Assembly (NCBI GenBank): GCA_959347315.1
Contig: OY365806.1
Location: 52,628,068-52,692,067, forward strand
DNA length: 64,000 nt
From: Bimastos eiseni
Lineage: Eukaryota > Annelida > Clitellata > Crassiclitellata > Lumbricidae
Direction: 5' to 3'
The stretch's first letter is position 1; every line of letters starts with the position of its first letter. Positions 20,909-32,010 of this stretch are shown here, piece by piece. Both the position numbers and the translations under genes were made by a program. The notes below the pieces were generated by a model that saw nothing but the letters and a program-made list of their open reading frames with translations, was not told where the DNA came from and did not search any database.

Positions 20909-22216
20909 GGGGCCATTCACATATTATATAACGCTCAAGAGCTAGGTGGGTGGGTTCCGGTTTTGTTAGTGTTATATTGTGTAGGTAGGTAGAGGGTAGG
21001 TTGAAGGTTTTGTTATACAACAAACTTTTTTTCAGCTTATGCTATTTTGCCTGTTTGCTTGCCAATTGGAAATTCCATGTACCACAGACCTTCATTAATT
21101 TTAACACAATTTGCATAGTTACTGTTGCATATAGTTGCATAGTTTAATTGAAGTTCACAATACGTTGTGAACCAAAACTAGCACCATTAGCTGCCACCTG
21201 ACGAATTGATTTGACGTTCTTAGTTATTATTTTATAAATCCACTTTTAACAATTTGCTGTTTACAATTTTAACAATTTCATGTGCATAGATTTAAATGCT
21301 CTAAAATTCAATTCTGTGTGCTGTGTAGGTATTATCATGATGTTTGATTTCATTTTCTATAGTATGTGTAAATAGTTTATGTTTGCTTAAATTCCCAATT
21401 GCAGTTGTAGTACTCTGTATACATCATACGCAATTAAATAGGTAGAGTTGTACTACAAAGTTATCGATAAATACCTGATAGTGCAATATTAAACCAATCC
21501 ATTCTGTGTGATACCGTAATGCTCATTTCTAGTGCAAAACAGGAGGGAAACTAAAATGGTCCTTTTAAATAGGATGTACGTCACTACCATGTATCATCAT
21601 GCTGCATTAGTAGGCCCACTAATGCAGCATGTAGATACATGGTGACAATCGTCGACTACCCATTTGCATTTCTAGTGCAAAACAGGAGGGAAACTAAAAT
21701 GGTCCTTTTAAATAGGATGTACGTCACTACCATGTATCATCATGCTGCATTAGTAGGCCCACTAATGCAGCATGTAGATACATGGTGACAATCGTCGACT
21801 ACCCAATTAGTTACCGTAATTAATACAAGTGAATTTAATGCCATTAAAAGTCTGATTATTAAGATGCAGAAGAGCTCATACATCTGGTCTTATCATCATT
21901 GGCATGAGAGAGTACACAATTTTAAGATACATAGCTAATTGGGCATATGATGATTTTTACTGCTGTTCTTGAAATGGATAGAGGCAATTATCAGCTGAAT
22001 CACTACTATTAAAGTGCGAACTAACATCGTATTGTTAAAAAATTGTGCAATGTATTTTAATGTGCTTATAGGCTAGGGTGGGGTAGGGGGGTGGGTAGCA
22101 TATCTGTTATATAATATAGGGGTGGGGGTCACAGCTGCTGTTATATAACGTTATTAGGGGTAGGGGATGGGTCAAAAATTGGGATTTTATGCGCTATATA
22201 ATATGTGAAAGGCTCC
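20909..22216. mobile_element. Nested inverted-repeat element
   Basis: The left end GGGGCCATTCACATATTATA at 20909 pairs with TATAATATGTGAAAGGCTCC ending at 22216, with a few mismatches. Both ends carry GGTGGG-rich subterminal sequence. The interior is noncoding and includes the duplicated hairpins at 21525-21810. Confidence 0.65.
21525..21810. repeat. 143-bp tandem duplication, each unit with a strong hairpin
   Basis: The unit beginning TCTAGTGCAAAACAGG recurs 143 bp later, virtually identical. Each unit holds a hairpin, 21586-21643 and 21729-21786, with 26-bp arms starting ACCATGTATC and only two mismatches around a 6-nt AGGCCC loop. Confidence 0.92.
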
Positions 22217-22396
22217 TTGAGTTGTGAAGGCTCATGCATGCTCTGGCAATATGAAATTTCTACAAAAGTTCTCCGAATTTCTCAGCTCACATAACTATTT
22301 TCAGAGAGGTGGGTTTAATTCTAAACGTCATACGAAAGGGGGGAGAAATTCAATATGCAAATCAAGTCCATTTGTTGTGCATCAATATCACGATTG

Positions 22397-22508
22397 CCGA
22401 TGGCGTGAAGTCAAACCAAATCAAAGTCAAGCTAAATTAAGTCAAAGCAAATGACACGACAAATCGTCTACATTTAACTTCCAAAATTTGAACAATTTTA
22501 GATTCGAT
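22397..22508. repeat. Second copy of the dispersed repeat at 17932
   Basis: Same ordered blocks as 17932-18060, including ATGACACGACAAATCGTCTA. Here it lies inside the right arm of the GGGGTCATTG element. Confidence 0.85.
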
Positions 22509-23734
22509 ATTAAAACAACCGCCATTTCCAATCGCATCATCTGAAGGCGTATTAGTTAAACACCTCGTGACGACTAACATGCAAATACGGTACTAGTTAG
22601 GAGCACAAAAAATGAATGGAGCTGCCGCGCGAAATGCCGGATTCGCTTCTTAAAGAGGTCTGGTGATACCTGCGCTCGTTAAGAAAGACACAATCGGGGC
22701 ACACCCGCCGAGTTCAAAATTCAGTTCCAAGCAAAGCTCGGCTATAAGGCTAGTTTGTAGGCCAAGCATATAAATTTACACTAATCTAGTGCTTAGCCTC
22801 TATAACTCACACAGGGAGGTGAAATCGAAGTTCAAACATAATGTTAAATATTATCTACCATTGCTGGAGGTTAAATTTGGAGACCTGGGACTAGATTAGG
22901 TCCAGGTAAAACTACACTGAGTTTTGTTAAAAATAAATACATAACGCTCAGAGGGTGGGTTGAGGTCTATGGAAACGTTACAAGGTGGGTGGGTCAAAAA
23001 CGGCCATTTTCAGCATTACGTAATTATGCAATGACCCCTAATCTGATAACTTCAGTGTTCCTTGTGTCATATCCTCAAACTTGTCATCATTAATCTCTTG
23101 TACATGAACTAGGCCTACTTCGTCGTAATATCGTAGCAGTTCCATCCATGAACTTTGAACTGATATGTTGCACCGCTATCTTCAAGAACTGTCATTGGTC
23201 CAGCGGCACAACAGTTGAACTTGAAGCTGAAGCAGCAGATTGTGTTTCTGGGTCTCTGGTGTGACCATCTTTCTTTTTGTGTAACCAATTTTTCAATGCT
23301 CATAAGCTTTTTATCTTGGTGAAACTGTTGCGCTTTCTGGGTTTTTTTCTGTATTCGTAGCCAGACGACTTTTTAACATTTAAATTTTTCTCGAACATAT
23401 AAACTTTTTTATTCAGCCAAAATTATTATATTTATTGAAAAATAAAATTATATTTGAAAGTTTTTTTTATCTCTTTATTGTGTTAGGCCCATTTGTTTTT
23501 AAATGATGAACGTCATTTGATGATATTTTTTAGTGACGTAAATTAGCTGAATGCCTAAAAAACCGGAGACAACTTGGGAGACATTATAAAAAATAAAATT
23601 AAAAAAATAGGAAACAGAGAAATGGCTTTGACAGTTGTGACATAAAAAAATCAAACAAGTATAAGTGAAACCTTTCGTCGGCCTAATTATTGTCGGAGAC
23701 CCAATTATTGTCAGCACGCCAACTTGATCTTGCC

Positions 23735-23832
23735 ACCCCCACAGGCCAGCTCTGGTCGAACCCGCTCACTCGGCGCACACAAAGTGTTACGGGCCAACTG
23801 CTCTAACCAATCAGCCACCGTGCCACACATCA
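23735..23832 (-). mobile_element. SINE family 1, tRNA-related head only
   Basis: On the minus strand the sequence reads GGCACGGTGGCTGATTGG, then TTAGAGCAGTTGG and, later, GCGGGTTCGACC. These match RNA polymerase III box A (TGGCTGATTGG) and box B (GTTCGACC, last base off consensus) at tRNA-like spacing. The body of the family is absent, so this is a truncated copy. Confidence 0.75.
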
Positions 23833-24044
23833 TACAGGCATTGGACGAATTTGTTCAAGATGTAATCAATGTGCATCCTTGTGCATGTGTCAAGGCCAAA
23901 GGGCAATTTTAATACACATTATAACTAATAAATGGTCAATATGCACTTCATAATCGTTAAACTGAAGTTTTTCCATATTTTACTAAAATGTATAATTAAT
24001 GGACAAATTATTATAGTAATTCTAAATGTTCGTTTTTTCCCATT

Positions 24045-24165
24045 CAGTATATATATATATATATATATAATAAATATATATATATATAATATATAATAAT
24101 ATATAATATATAACATATATATATATAATTAATAAATATATATATATATATATTTATTTATTTAT
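24045..24165. repeat. TA microsatellite cluster
   Basis: Long (TA)n and (TAATA)n runs, followed by (TTTA)n at 24150-24170. Confidence 0.9.
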
Positions 24166-24321
24166 TTATTGTTCACAACCCAAGCATGTGCTGCCATTAG
24201 TCAGCTGAAAAAGCAACAAGTTTGTTAATGTCCTACTTAAAGTAATTTATCACGTCTGATAGGAACTGCCTTTTTTTGCATTAAGACAAACCAGCAGAAG
24301 ATATATTCTCTTAGACTGTAA

Positions 24322-24327
24322 TTTATT
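24322..24327 (-). promoter_or_regulatory. Candidate polyadenylation signal AATAAA for NDOR1
   Basis: AATAAA on the minus strand lies about 20 bp past the NDOR1 stop codon. A 3' UTR this short would be unusual, so a later signal may be used. Confidence 0.35.
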
Positions 24328-24346
24328 TTAATTGGATTTGAATCGA

Positions 24347-24491
24347 TTATGACCATGTCTCCAGTTGATATCGTTTTCTTTTTTCCAGATCACTCAAGTA
24401 TTCATCTGCCTGTTTTTCTGTCCTCCCACTTTCCTTAATTATTACTTTTTTTAATTCGTGTCGTACACTGTCTGGCATGTTCTTCGAATTT
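24347..24491 (-). CDS. NDOR1: NDOR1 terminal exon (NADPH-dependent diflavin oxidoreductase)
   Basis: The exon starts after a good acceptor (TTTTGTTTCAG, minus) and encodes NSKNMPDSVRHELKKVIIKE, then a helical stretch ending YLSDLEKRKRYQLETWS and TAA at 24347-24349. Its first base completes a Gly codon begun in the previous exon (phase fits). The penultimate Trp in ETWS is the aromatic residue that stacks on FAD in diflavin reductases, and the ETW-x end is closest to NDOR1. The protein (Tah18 in yeast) passes electrons from NADPH through FAD and FMN to anamorsin/Dre2 for cytosolic Fe-S cluster assembly. Methionine synthase reductase or P450 reductase are less likely alternatives. Confidence 0.88.
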
Positions 24492-25159
24492 CTGAAACAA
24501 AACATCAATTCTGTATGTAGCCAAAGATTGATAATAGGTTCTGAAAAGCACTTACTTTTCAAAAATCACCCAGTTTCAGATGCAGCAAAATTCATGTGTT
24601 TTGGGAAAAAGGACCATAAGTTCTCCACAGTTGCTGAGAAAATTGGCATCAAAGCAAGCATAGGTGAATTTGGGTTAAAAGGAGTTCTAAGTGATTTGTA
24701 ATACATTGATATGGCTGGTAAACAGTGATTAATGATAATTTAAAAACATCTAGAATTTCATTTTCTAATACTTTTAAGCAGATAATAATTATTTAAATGA
24801 TTAACTATTTTTCCATGAGAATAGTGCGCATGTATACATGATTAACTGCACTCTGTTAGTTCCCCTTTTGTTTGATTGATTGATTGATTGACTTACTGAC
24901 TGATATGTGAACTTCCATCTGCACAAAACTAGTCTTAAGTCAGTTTTTATACTTCTGTAGTAAATTATAACATTTGAAAACACATCCTCTTTAGAATGAC
25001 ACCAAAATTATCATTCTATCTCAATCTTAACTGAAGTTATGGATAAAAAACTATTTGCACTGCAGAAGCCATTTATCCAAGAAAAATGCATCTAAGGTCA
25101 GTCCACTATATCAATTTAATTTTCTGGATCATCATCGGTTGTCAGATGATACATTAAAC

Positions 25160-25690
25160 CTTTGTTGCAGTCTGTTCGCATTTTGATGGGGGGGGGGGGT
25201 TCAGTCATATAATGACCCAACTAACTGTAGGTTTTTTAGGGATTCAGTCATATAATGACCCGACTAATTGTAGGCTATTAGTCAATTGTAGTCAATTAGT
25301 CCACATGTGGCCGATTGTTCCGAAACCTTTAAATTTTTTAAAGAAATTTTGAAATGGATGCAAATGCATTTTCTTCTGCCCATAGTAGCATGTATATAAA
25401 GATCTTTGGTCAGCACGCCATAAATCGGTAAAAATTGCTTAGGGCCTGAACATCCGTTGTCTCTAAAAATCGAAAATAACTAACAGATATTGAAAAAATT
25501 GCTCTAATGCAGTAAATGACCAAGAACATTAATCTAAGATGGAGACCAATCCCAAGACCCTTCTTTTTAATACCAAGACCGACGCCTTCAAGACTGAGAC
25601 CAAGACCGATGTATTGGAGACCAAGACCTCAGTTTTCCAGTCTCGAGACCAAGACCGCATTCTCAAGACCACATCCCTGCCTATAACTGC
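25160..25690 (-). repeat. Element end with GAGACCAAGACC minisatellite, inverted relative to 36258-36540
   Basis: At 25540-25680 variants of GAGACCAAGACC recur. The right edge CTCAAGACCACATCCCTG is the complement of the GGATGTGGTCTCAAG start at 36263. Flanking blocks (ATAAATCGGTAA, AACATCC, CGAAAATAACT) also reappear in reverse order near 36470-36540. A 10-G run occurs at 25189-25198, and a ~45-bp direct repeat (TTCAGTCATATAATGACCC) at 25200-25260. Confidence 0.75.
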
Positions 25691-26339
25691 ACGAATCTGC
25701 TACAGAGTGCAAGGAACGAGATGAAGGCACAAATAACAGCTTCCGAAAATAGTCAGATAGATATCTTGGGGTACATCCTAGCTGGGCTTTGGAAACTAAC
25801 TAGAAGATCTAGTACAGGATACATAAACTTCGTAAAACTGCAAGTTATTGTAACAATGTAAACAATCATAACATAAATAACGCTTATTTTAATAAACAAA
25901 TGATAAACTAATTTCAAAAGTTTGAATAGATACCAATTTTATATCGACACAATTGGCTAGACGAAAAACAGAGCTTTAAGACGATACCAAACATTAAGAT
26001 CGACATTGCTGAACTTAGAATGGATACCTCTGGCAAAATTGGCTAATTTTGGTGCATTTGCACAAAGTTTAAACCATAACTTGTTTAAAATCAGTCAAAT
26101 ACATGTTACTTTCTCACAAACTGTTATATTTAAAAAATAAAATATGTAATTTAAAATTGTAGGAATTGTATGTAATTTAAAATTGACTTAGGACGTTCAT
26201 AATATATCTACTCATTGACAAAAGTTGACTTTCATGGAGTTTTGACTGTTTTCTCAATACTGAACATTGCGACATTCGACTGGTTTTGTGCAATGGGCCT
26301 TACATTCAGTGGAGCGTTTACCTATGGGCGTTACCTATG

Positions 26340-26800
26340 GGGGCCTAGGGCCCCCAAATCTCAGGGGTCCCCAAATGATGAAAACATTACATACAAAATG
26401 TGTGTTAATGTTAATAGCGTATCGGGGCCCCCAAATGAATGAAAACATTTCATACAAAGTTACATCTCTGAGGCCCAAAATGAATGAAAACATTAACTAC
26501 AATATCACATCTCAGGAAGCCCCACACGAATGAAAACATTAAATGCAACATGACATCTCAGGAGAGGTCCCAAATGAATGGAAACTTTTCATGCAAAATA
26601 ACAATTCAGGGGGCCCCCAAGTGATGAAAACATAAATACGAGATAACGTCTCAGAGGCCAATGAAAACAATGAAATTAATCATCAAATAATCATTAATCA
26701 ATTAATCAAATAATCAATGAAAACATTTCACACAAAATAGCGTCTCAGAGATAGTGAGGGACCCCCGAATAAATGAAAACTTTCATACAAAATAGTATGT
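26340..26800. repeat. Diverged tandem repeats with AATGAATGAAAACATT core
   Basis: About eight units of 45-60 bp each contain GATGAAAACATT or AATGAAAACATT, then ACAAAAT and TCTCAG. They lie inside the hAT-type element. Confidence 0.75.
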
Positions 26801-26919
26801 CTCACGCCTGAAATATTTTAAATATAATAATTTATATTCTCTATTTTTGCAGCTAAGTATTCACATGACAAGTGTATAGTGGTAATTCATAATTGCTTTG
26901 TCAATGTGAATATCATTTG

Positions 26920-27000
26920 GCTCGATCAGCTGTGTTGGTAAGAGCGAAGGCTGCGTGTTTTGAACCTCTTCGCCACCAGAAGCTGGCTCATTGTTTTATT
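26920..27000 (+). repeat. Possible degraded tRNA-like (SINE head) sequence
   Basis: GCTGTGTTGGTAAGAGCG followed ~25 bp later by TTTTGAACCTC resembles pol III boxes A and B but departs from consensus in both. A weak call. Confidence 0.3.
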
Positions 27001-27288
27001 AAGTGAACTTTTAAAATAAATTAAGTTGCGTATTTCGATATTTAATGTGATGACGTGACGTCACATATCTCAGACTCCCTCCCCTTCGTCACAAATCGTC
27101 ACAGATGCATAACCCTCCAATGGGTGCGTGACGTCATTTATAGACGGCCGCTTGGACTCAGTGTATAAATTCAGAGGGCCCTCACAATGTTTGCGCCTAG
27201 GGCCCGCTTTCTGTAAACGCGCCTCTGCTTACATTGTGTACAATGCTATGCCCTGTGCTATAGGGGTAGCATTGCTACGTAGCATTGC

Positions 27289-28397
27289 CAGTGGTGTAGC
27301 GAGGCAAAGTGCCGCCTGGGGCGAAGGTTCAAAATGCCGCCCCTATCTATTTTTTCCATGACATTATTCTTGTGCATATCCCGGATAAACACAAGGGGTG
27401 GAGACAAGACTTCGGTGCTCCTACAATTTGACGCCCTAAGCGGCTTAATATGTCGCCAGGAGCTGGATCTGATATACACGGCGCAAAAGAGAATTTAGAC
27501 ATTACTATTATTGCAAATTTTTTTCATTCGATAGGTGCAAAAGTAGTGACGAAATTAAATTAACTAACTCCCTCTTGCTAATAATATAATATAAACTTGC
27601 AGCCAACAAGATCATCTGTGCTGTTTTTTATATTTATTATTTTCATCTAAATTTGATTTCAACTAACCGGCTAAATATGTCTACACTAACTTTAGTTATA
27701 AATGAAAATAATTTATTTTGAGATTTTTACTTATGTATGTTTATTAGATTAAATTACTTGCATTTAGTTGTGGAAGTATCCAGGAAGCCGCCTAGGGCGC
27801 CAAATTTCAGAGGTGCCGAAGTTTAGGGATAATACGGTTATGCTTTCAGGAATCAAATTTTATGATGATGCAAAAAGAAATTCATAAATTAGTTATTAAA
27901 AACTAGCTCTAGGCCGATTCCAACAACGATATTCAATCTCCAGACACCTCATTGAATCTGCCGCTCTTTCCCTATTAATTTTCCTATGCCAGAATCGTCT
28001 GTAGACACTATATTTTTTTGCTCCTGTACTGTGTGCCTGACCCCATATTTCTCACATCTTACTGTTTTTGCAACGAGTCAGTCATATTAGTTTACTAAAC
28101 GATGCATCCATAACAAAGATGATATGCGTCCTCATGCAACGAGAGTGGGGGCGCCAAATTACTGCTCTGATGTGTGTAAACATTAGGCGCCATTCGATCA
28201 TTTCGATGGTGCTTCAGTAGATCGTATATGTTAATTTTATGTTGAGAAAAAGCCAAAAAGTAATATCCCAGGTTTCGACAAGAGCAACAACAATCCTGAA
28301 GAATGCAACTTAAACAACAATATTTTTTTAAAACCGAAAATGCCGCCCCTATGACAAGTGCCGCCTGTGGCGGTTCGTCCCCCTCGCTACACCACTG
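27289..28397. mobile_element. hAT-type MITE inserted in an LTR
   Basis: Terminal inverted repeats are CAGTGGTGTAGCGAGG at 27289 and CCTCGCTACACCACTG ending 28397. Inside them GTGCCGCC and TGCCGCCCCTAT segments are also inverted. The interior is noncoding. LTR sequence (GTAGCATTGCTAC) lies on both outer sides. The exact 8-bp target duplication is blurred by that local tandem repeat. Confidence 0.8.
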
Positions 28398-28632
28398 CAT
28401 GTAGCATTGCTACACTGTGAAGACTATATAAAGGACTGCAAAGTTGAGTCGTGAGGGAAAATCAGTCAGAGGCAGTTTAGTAGTTAGTAGAGTCGTTGGC
28501 AGTCTGCTGTCGATTATTTAATTGTGACTATTATTCGTTCGAATGTTCGCCGCTGCTGTACTGTACAATAAAGAAGATTTTGTCGAGCAACGCGTGTGTG
28601 ACTGCATTGTTAGAGTAGCGACTCTGATTCTA
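28398..28632 (+). repeat. LTR of a gypsy-type element (right part, split by the MITE)
   Basis: A TATA box (TATATAAAGG, ~28425) is followed by a ~140-bp GC-mixed stretch and AATAAA at 28567-28572. The segment ends in TCTAACA at 28632, after which the retroelement leader starts. The left part of this LTR probably lies just before 27289. This is the R-U5 layout of an LTR on the plus strand. Confidence 0.7.
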
Positions 28633-28872
28633 ACATCAGGATAGGCTTAAATCCTGGGCAGGTCTCACCCAGTGGACGATCAAGAAGAAGACGGGGAAAC
28701 CTCGGAGCTCGGCCTTCCGAGGGTACCAGAAGAAGACGGGAAGGAATTCAAGGTTTTCCCAGGGCATTCGCCCCAACTGCTGCTGCCATGCGACGCCCGG
28801 TGTTGGACCGAAAGGGGGTTCGCCATTATCTGATACGCAGAAGTTGGGCGAATCGAGGTCCGCCATAATATA
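28633..28872 (+). other. Gypsy 5' leader, truncated
   Basis: Homologous to 9293-9521 through its length; it stops at about 28870 before any gag sequence. The element was truncated here. Confidence 0.7.
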
Positions 28873-28947
28873 TAGATATGAAGTTTTTTAAAATTTAAGC
28901 AGTGAAGGCTTATATGAAGCAATTGCCAAAAGCATTGCCACACAATA

Positions 28948-29400
28948 TCTATCTATATAATTACCTAAATCACGTGATCTATGTGTCTGTCTGATTCAAG
29001 GCGCGTGATTGGACAGCGCGCAAGCATTGCTGCTGATATACATAAGCTATTCGACGGGATGACCTACATAGGCTATTGTTTACAAATTAGTTAGTTAAAC
29101 ATTGTGTCTGAGTATGTCCGATTCGAATTTCTAAAACGTTTTATTCACATTGTGTAATGTAAGTATATTTGCAGTTATTAACATGAATACACTCTTATCG
29201 GTTGAATCGCCTTTATTAATATATGGGTGTAAACAATGTTGTTCAGAGGGTGTTTCACGGGTAAACACTACGATGGCTGCTGAAGTTCGTTGCCTTCGGG
29301 GGGCAAGTTGTAGCAGCCTTTCTGTGCAATGGGAGGAAACGAGTTGAATCGTGAGCCATTATATTTTCTGACCCATGATTCTTCACGGTTTAACAGCTAG
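28948..29400 (+). mobile_element. Non-autonomous Helitron copy 1
   Basis: It starts in TCTATCTATATAATTACC with TC at the 5' end. It ends with a short stem-loop (ACCCATGATTCTTCACGG) followed by TTTAACAGCTAG and a T, the Helitron signature of a 3' hairpin and CTRR inserted at A^T. A ~450-bp copy at 44727-45184 shares both ends and inner blocks (GGCGCGTGATTGGACAG, AACAATGTTGTTCAGAGGG). No Rep/helicase coding sequence is present. Confidence 0.85.
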
Positions 29401-29689
29401 TTATCTTATAATTAGATGAGCGATGTTATGTTATAATGCTGTCTTAGGGAAGAAATAAGATTAATAATTATGTTTGTTATTACATGCATTTACTGATTAA
29501 CAAGTCAGTATCTTTGATCAAAGTCACAGAGATAAACTATATAGCAGTTTCACAGTTTCTGGATCAAATCTTATGATGTGGAAAATGGTGATTGAATTTG
29601 TTCAAATCTCAGGTAACTATGAAATCTGTGTGCAAAGATGCAGCATGAAACATCGGCGAGTCGATGTGGCAGTGAGAAGGAAGAATATA

Positions 29690-29745
29690 CATATAGTATA
29701 TACATATATATTATATATATACACAATATACATATACATATTTGT
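29690..29745. repeat. TATA/CATA microsatellite
   Basis: Alternating ATACATATATA tracts. Confidence 0.85.
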
Positions 29746-29799
29746 CAGGAACTTAGGACGTTTTGTGCTGGACAGAATACAGTTGTTTGATCGATAAAG

Positions 29800-30938
29800 C
29801 AAACTAGTAAAGTGAAGATTTTCTGGTATATAGGAATGATCTGCTTTATCTTGAATTTAAAGAAAAAATTTATCAAGTGTTGGCTGAACAGAACCATTTG
29901 AACTGAAGTTAGACTCATCGCGGTGTAAGCAAATGAACTACGAGATTGACTGTATGATGAATGCTACAACATAAAATAATCTTTGCAAGATGGGGTTCAC
30001 GAGTTCTACTGAGGAGGCAATACATCAAACACAGGTGACCAGATGTATCTTCAACAAAGAATAACCAAACCAAAGCTTACAACAAACATAGTAATGAAGA
30101 TGCAGGCCAAATAGCTAAAACTAGTTTACAAAGATTGTCAATGAATGCCATACAATCGAATGTTATTTGAATGTATGTCTGACATTGAATAACTTAGTTC
30201 AAACAACAACATGAAATAAAGGTCAAGAAATGTTAACAGTGAACAATGGAAATAGATACAAAGATGACAGACAAGAATGGTTAGCACAACAAGGTATATA
30301 GTAAGAGAAAGTCAAAGAAGTACGGTTTCCATTTGGCATTAACAAGTCCAGTCCAGTCTATTGGTTGACACGCTTAGTCAGTAATCAAAACAATGTAAGC
30401 CTGCAGTGCCAATTCCATATAAATGCCCTGGGAAAGTTTGCCCAAAAATACCTTTGTCAACAGCATAGCTGGGAAGAAAGCACTTAGTTCTGTAATCCAC
30501 CGGCCCCATATCCATGACCATTACCAGGGCCGACACAGGAAATGGGTGCCTAGTGCCTACTCTACGTTCTAATAGAGACAAGGATTCTCAAAATAGTCAT
30601 AAAAGCACAAAAACATAAGCAATCATAAACTCAACATTTCTACATTGCACACAAAAGCAAAGTCATGGAAATCGGCTTATTCATATGCATATGTCTATCA
30701 CTTTCCAAGCTCCTCTCTCAACAACAGAATGTACAAGCAAAACTTTTAAAGCTGCATTCATCTCCCACTGCATTAGAATGGGCATAGATGTAAAAATGCA
30801 TGAATGTAAATGTCTATGAAGGTAGTACCTGTAAGAACCTCTCAATAGCAATACTGATACAAGTTCCAGCATTTTGACAAATAAATATGCTACCAGGACT
30901 TCATCAGAATAAATATCTAGCAACACAAATGTACTAAC
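29800..30938. other. NDOR1 intron sequence, nothing else recognised
   Basis: AT-rich, no repeat or coding motif identified. Open frames on the minus strand (30378-30926) have no recognisable domain. Confidence 0.55.
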
Positions 30939-31030
30939 CCAGCCACAAAGAAATATGCTTCTCGTTCAAGAAAATTCCAAACAAGTGCAGACTGCTGCAT
31001 CAGAATGTGCTGTACATATACCTTTTCACT
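30939..31030 (-). CDS. NDOR1: NDOR1 penultimate exon
   Basis: This 92-nt exon is too short for ordinary ORF calling. On the minus strand, acceptor TTATTTTCAG precedes SEKVYVQHILMQQSALVWNF and LEREAYFFVAG, then the donor GG|GTTAGT. The KVYVQH block and the hydrophobic YFFVAG strand are conserved in the NADPH-binding module of diflavin reductases and join directly to NSKNM in the last exon. It enters in phase 0 and leaves two bases of a Gly codon, matching its neighbours exactly. Confidence 0.9.
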
Positions 31031-31389
31031 CTGAAAATAAAAATGAGTAGCCATGCAAGTACTTCTTGCTATAATAATCTATAGTCACCTGTATGCATAT
31101 CGTTAAATCACCACATTTGCAGCATGGTCCTCAGGCACTGATACAAACTGGCTCTATTTTCTATTGGCATGATTGAAAATTCGACCAACAAACATTTTAT
31201 ATGACATATATTAGAGAAAAGACCTAATTTGTTTCTCAAATGACTAAATGTTAAGATAATCATGCCCCAAATGATTAAATGTGACCCATCTGACCAAAAC
31301 CATGCTTAACTCAATTTTTTTATTTGAATGTGGCTTGAAGCAACTCTTCCACATTGGTGCTGTCTACCATCCACATCTATCATCAGTAC

Positions 31390-31790
31390 ATTTCTTAATT
31401 AAATGAACTGTTAATTATTTAATTTAAGTAAGGACAGTATAAGCTAGCTTAATTAATTGAACGGCGCATTAATTCATTGAACTACATATAATTTAATATA
31501 ATAGCGCCATATGAAAATGACGTTATTGATTTGAGATCAAACTCTACTACAGGTAAGGTTGCATCATCGTCATTGCTGGAACTCGATTACTATGGCAACG
31601 AAGATGGTTCAACCGATGGCAATGCTTTCAAACGAATTACGCATTCATAAACTCGTGAATATTCAATAGATGCTTTATCAAGTTGATAGGAACTTTGAAA
31701 TGGCTTATAGTGTCTATGGCCATGTGATGTTTAAGCTTCATGTTTAAGTGATATTGAGGAATCGACAAGATTGTTGAGTTTCTATTTATT
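31390..31790. repeat. Unclassified repeat, copy A part 1
   Basis: AACTGTTAATTATTTAAT, the AAATTACGCATTCAT-type block and similar blocks appear in the same order at 40905-41210. The family seems to be ~1 kb and noncoding. Copy A is split by SINEs and a LINE fragment and resumes at 32010-32480 and 33310-33490. Confidence 0.6.
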
Positions 31791-32010
31791 TCTATTTATT
31801 TATTTATTACCGAAATTTGATACTGCCCTTCTTCCAACATTTTTTACTCAGAAGTGCATACACACACCTCGATGGCGCAATTGCAGTTGTACTGTAGAGC
31901 AATGGTGCGTGAAGGACTTGCCCAAGGTCCCTACACAGTGACTCCCCGGACGAGAGTCGAACCCGCATGCTCAGCGCACACAGAACGTTTCTAAGTCGAA
32001 CTGTGTAAAA
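31780..32010 (-). mobile_element. SINE family 1 copy
   Basis: The minus-strand tail is (AAATA)n at 31780-31808. The body carries GCGCAATTGCAGTTGTACTG and AGGACTTGCCCAAGGTCCCT, with box-B-like GAGTCGAACCCGC. The 5' tRNA head is partly present (TCAGCGCACACAGAACG) but degraded. Confidence 0.8.

Larger units (their letters stand above)
20726..23038. mobile_element. Non-autonomous element with GGGGTCATTGCATAATTACG termini, carrying a nested element
   Basis: The left terminus GGGGTCATTGCATAATTACG at 20726 is mirrored by CGTAATTATGCAATGACCCC ending at 23038. Subterminal GGTGGGT and CGTAACGTT-type motifs are also inverted. No transposase coding sequence is present. A second, similar element lies inside it (20909-22216). 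No clear target duplication. Confidence 0.7.
26307..27227. mobile_element. Non-autonomous hAT-type element with perfect 8-bp target duplication
   Basis: The left terminus CAGTGGAGCGTTTACCTATG (26307) pairs with a right end that reads, inverted, CAGAGGCGCGTTTACAGAAA (27227). Both carry GGGCC-TAGG-type subterminal blocks. The flanking octamer CTTACATT is identical on both sides (26299-26306 and 27228-27235), as expected for hAT transposition. The interior is noncoding, with several diverged ~50-bp units containing CCCCCAAATGAATGAAAACA from 26340 to 26800. Confidence 0.85.

Noticed and set aside
21586..21786. Hairpin pair as a microRNA gene
   Set aside because: The 6-nt loop and position inside a MITE-like element make a conserved microRNA unlikely; kept only as an observation.
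24477..24701. Plus-strand 74-codon frame overlapping the NDOR1 last exon
   Set aside because: It is the antisense of the exon and its intron; the minus-strand reading has clear homology.
26920..27000. Possible tRNA gene
   Set aside because: Both pol III boxes are off consensus and no cloverleaf can be closed; at most a degraded SINE head.
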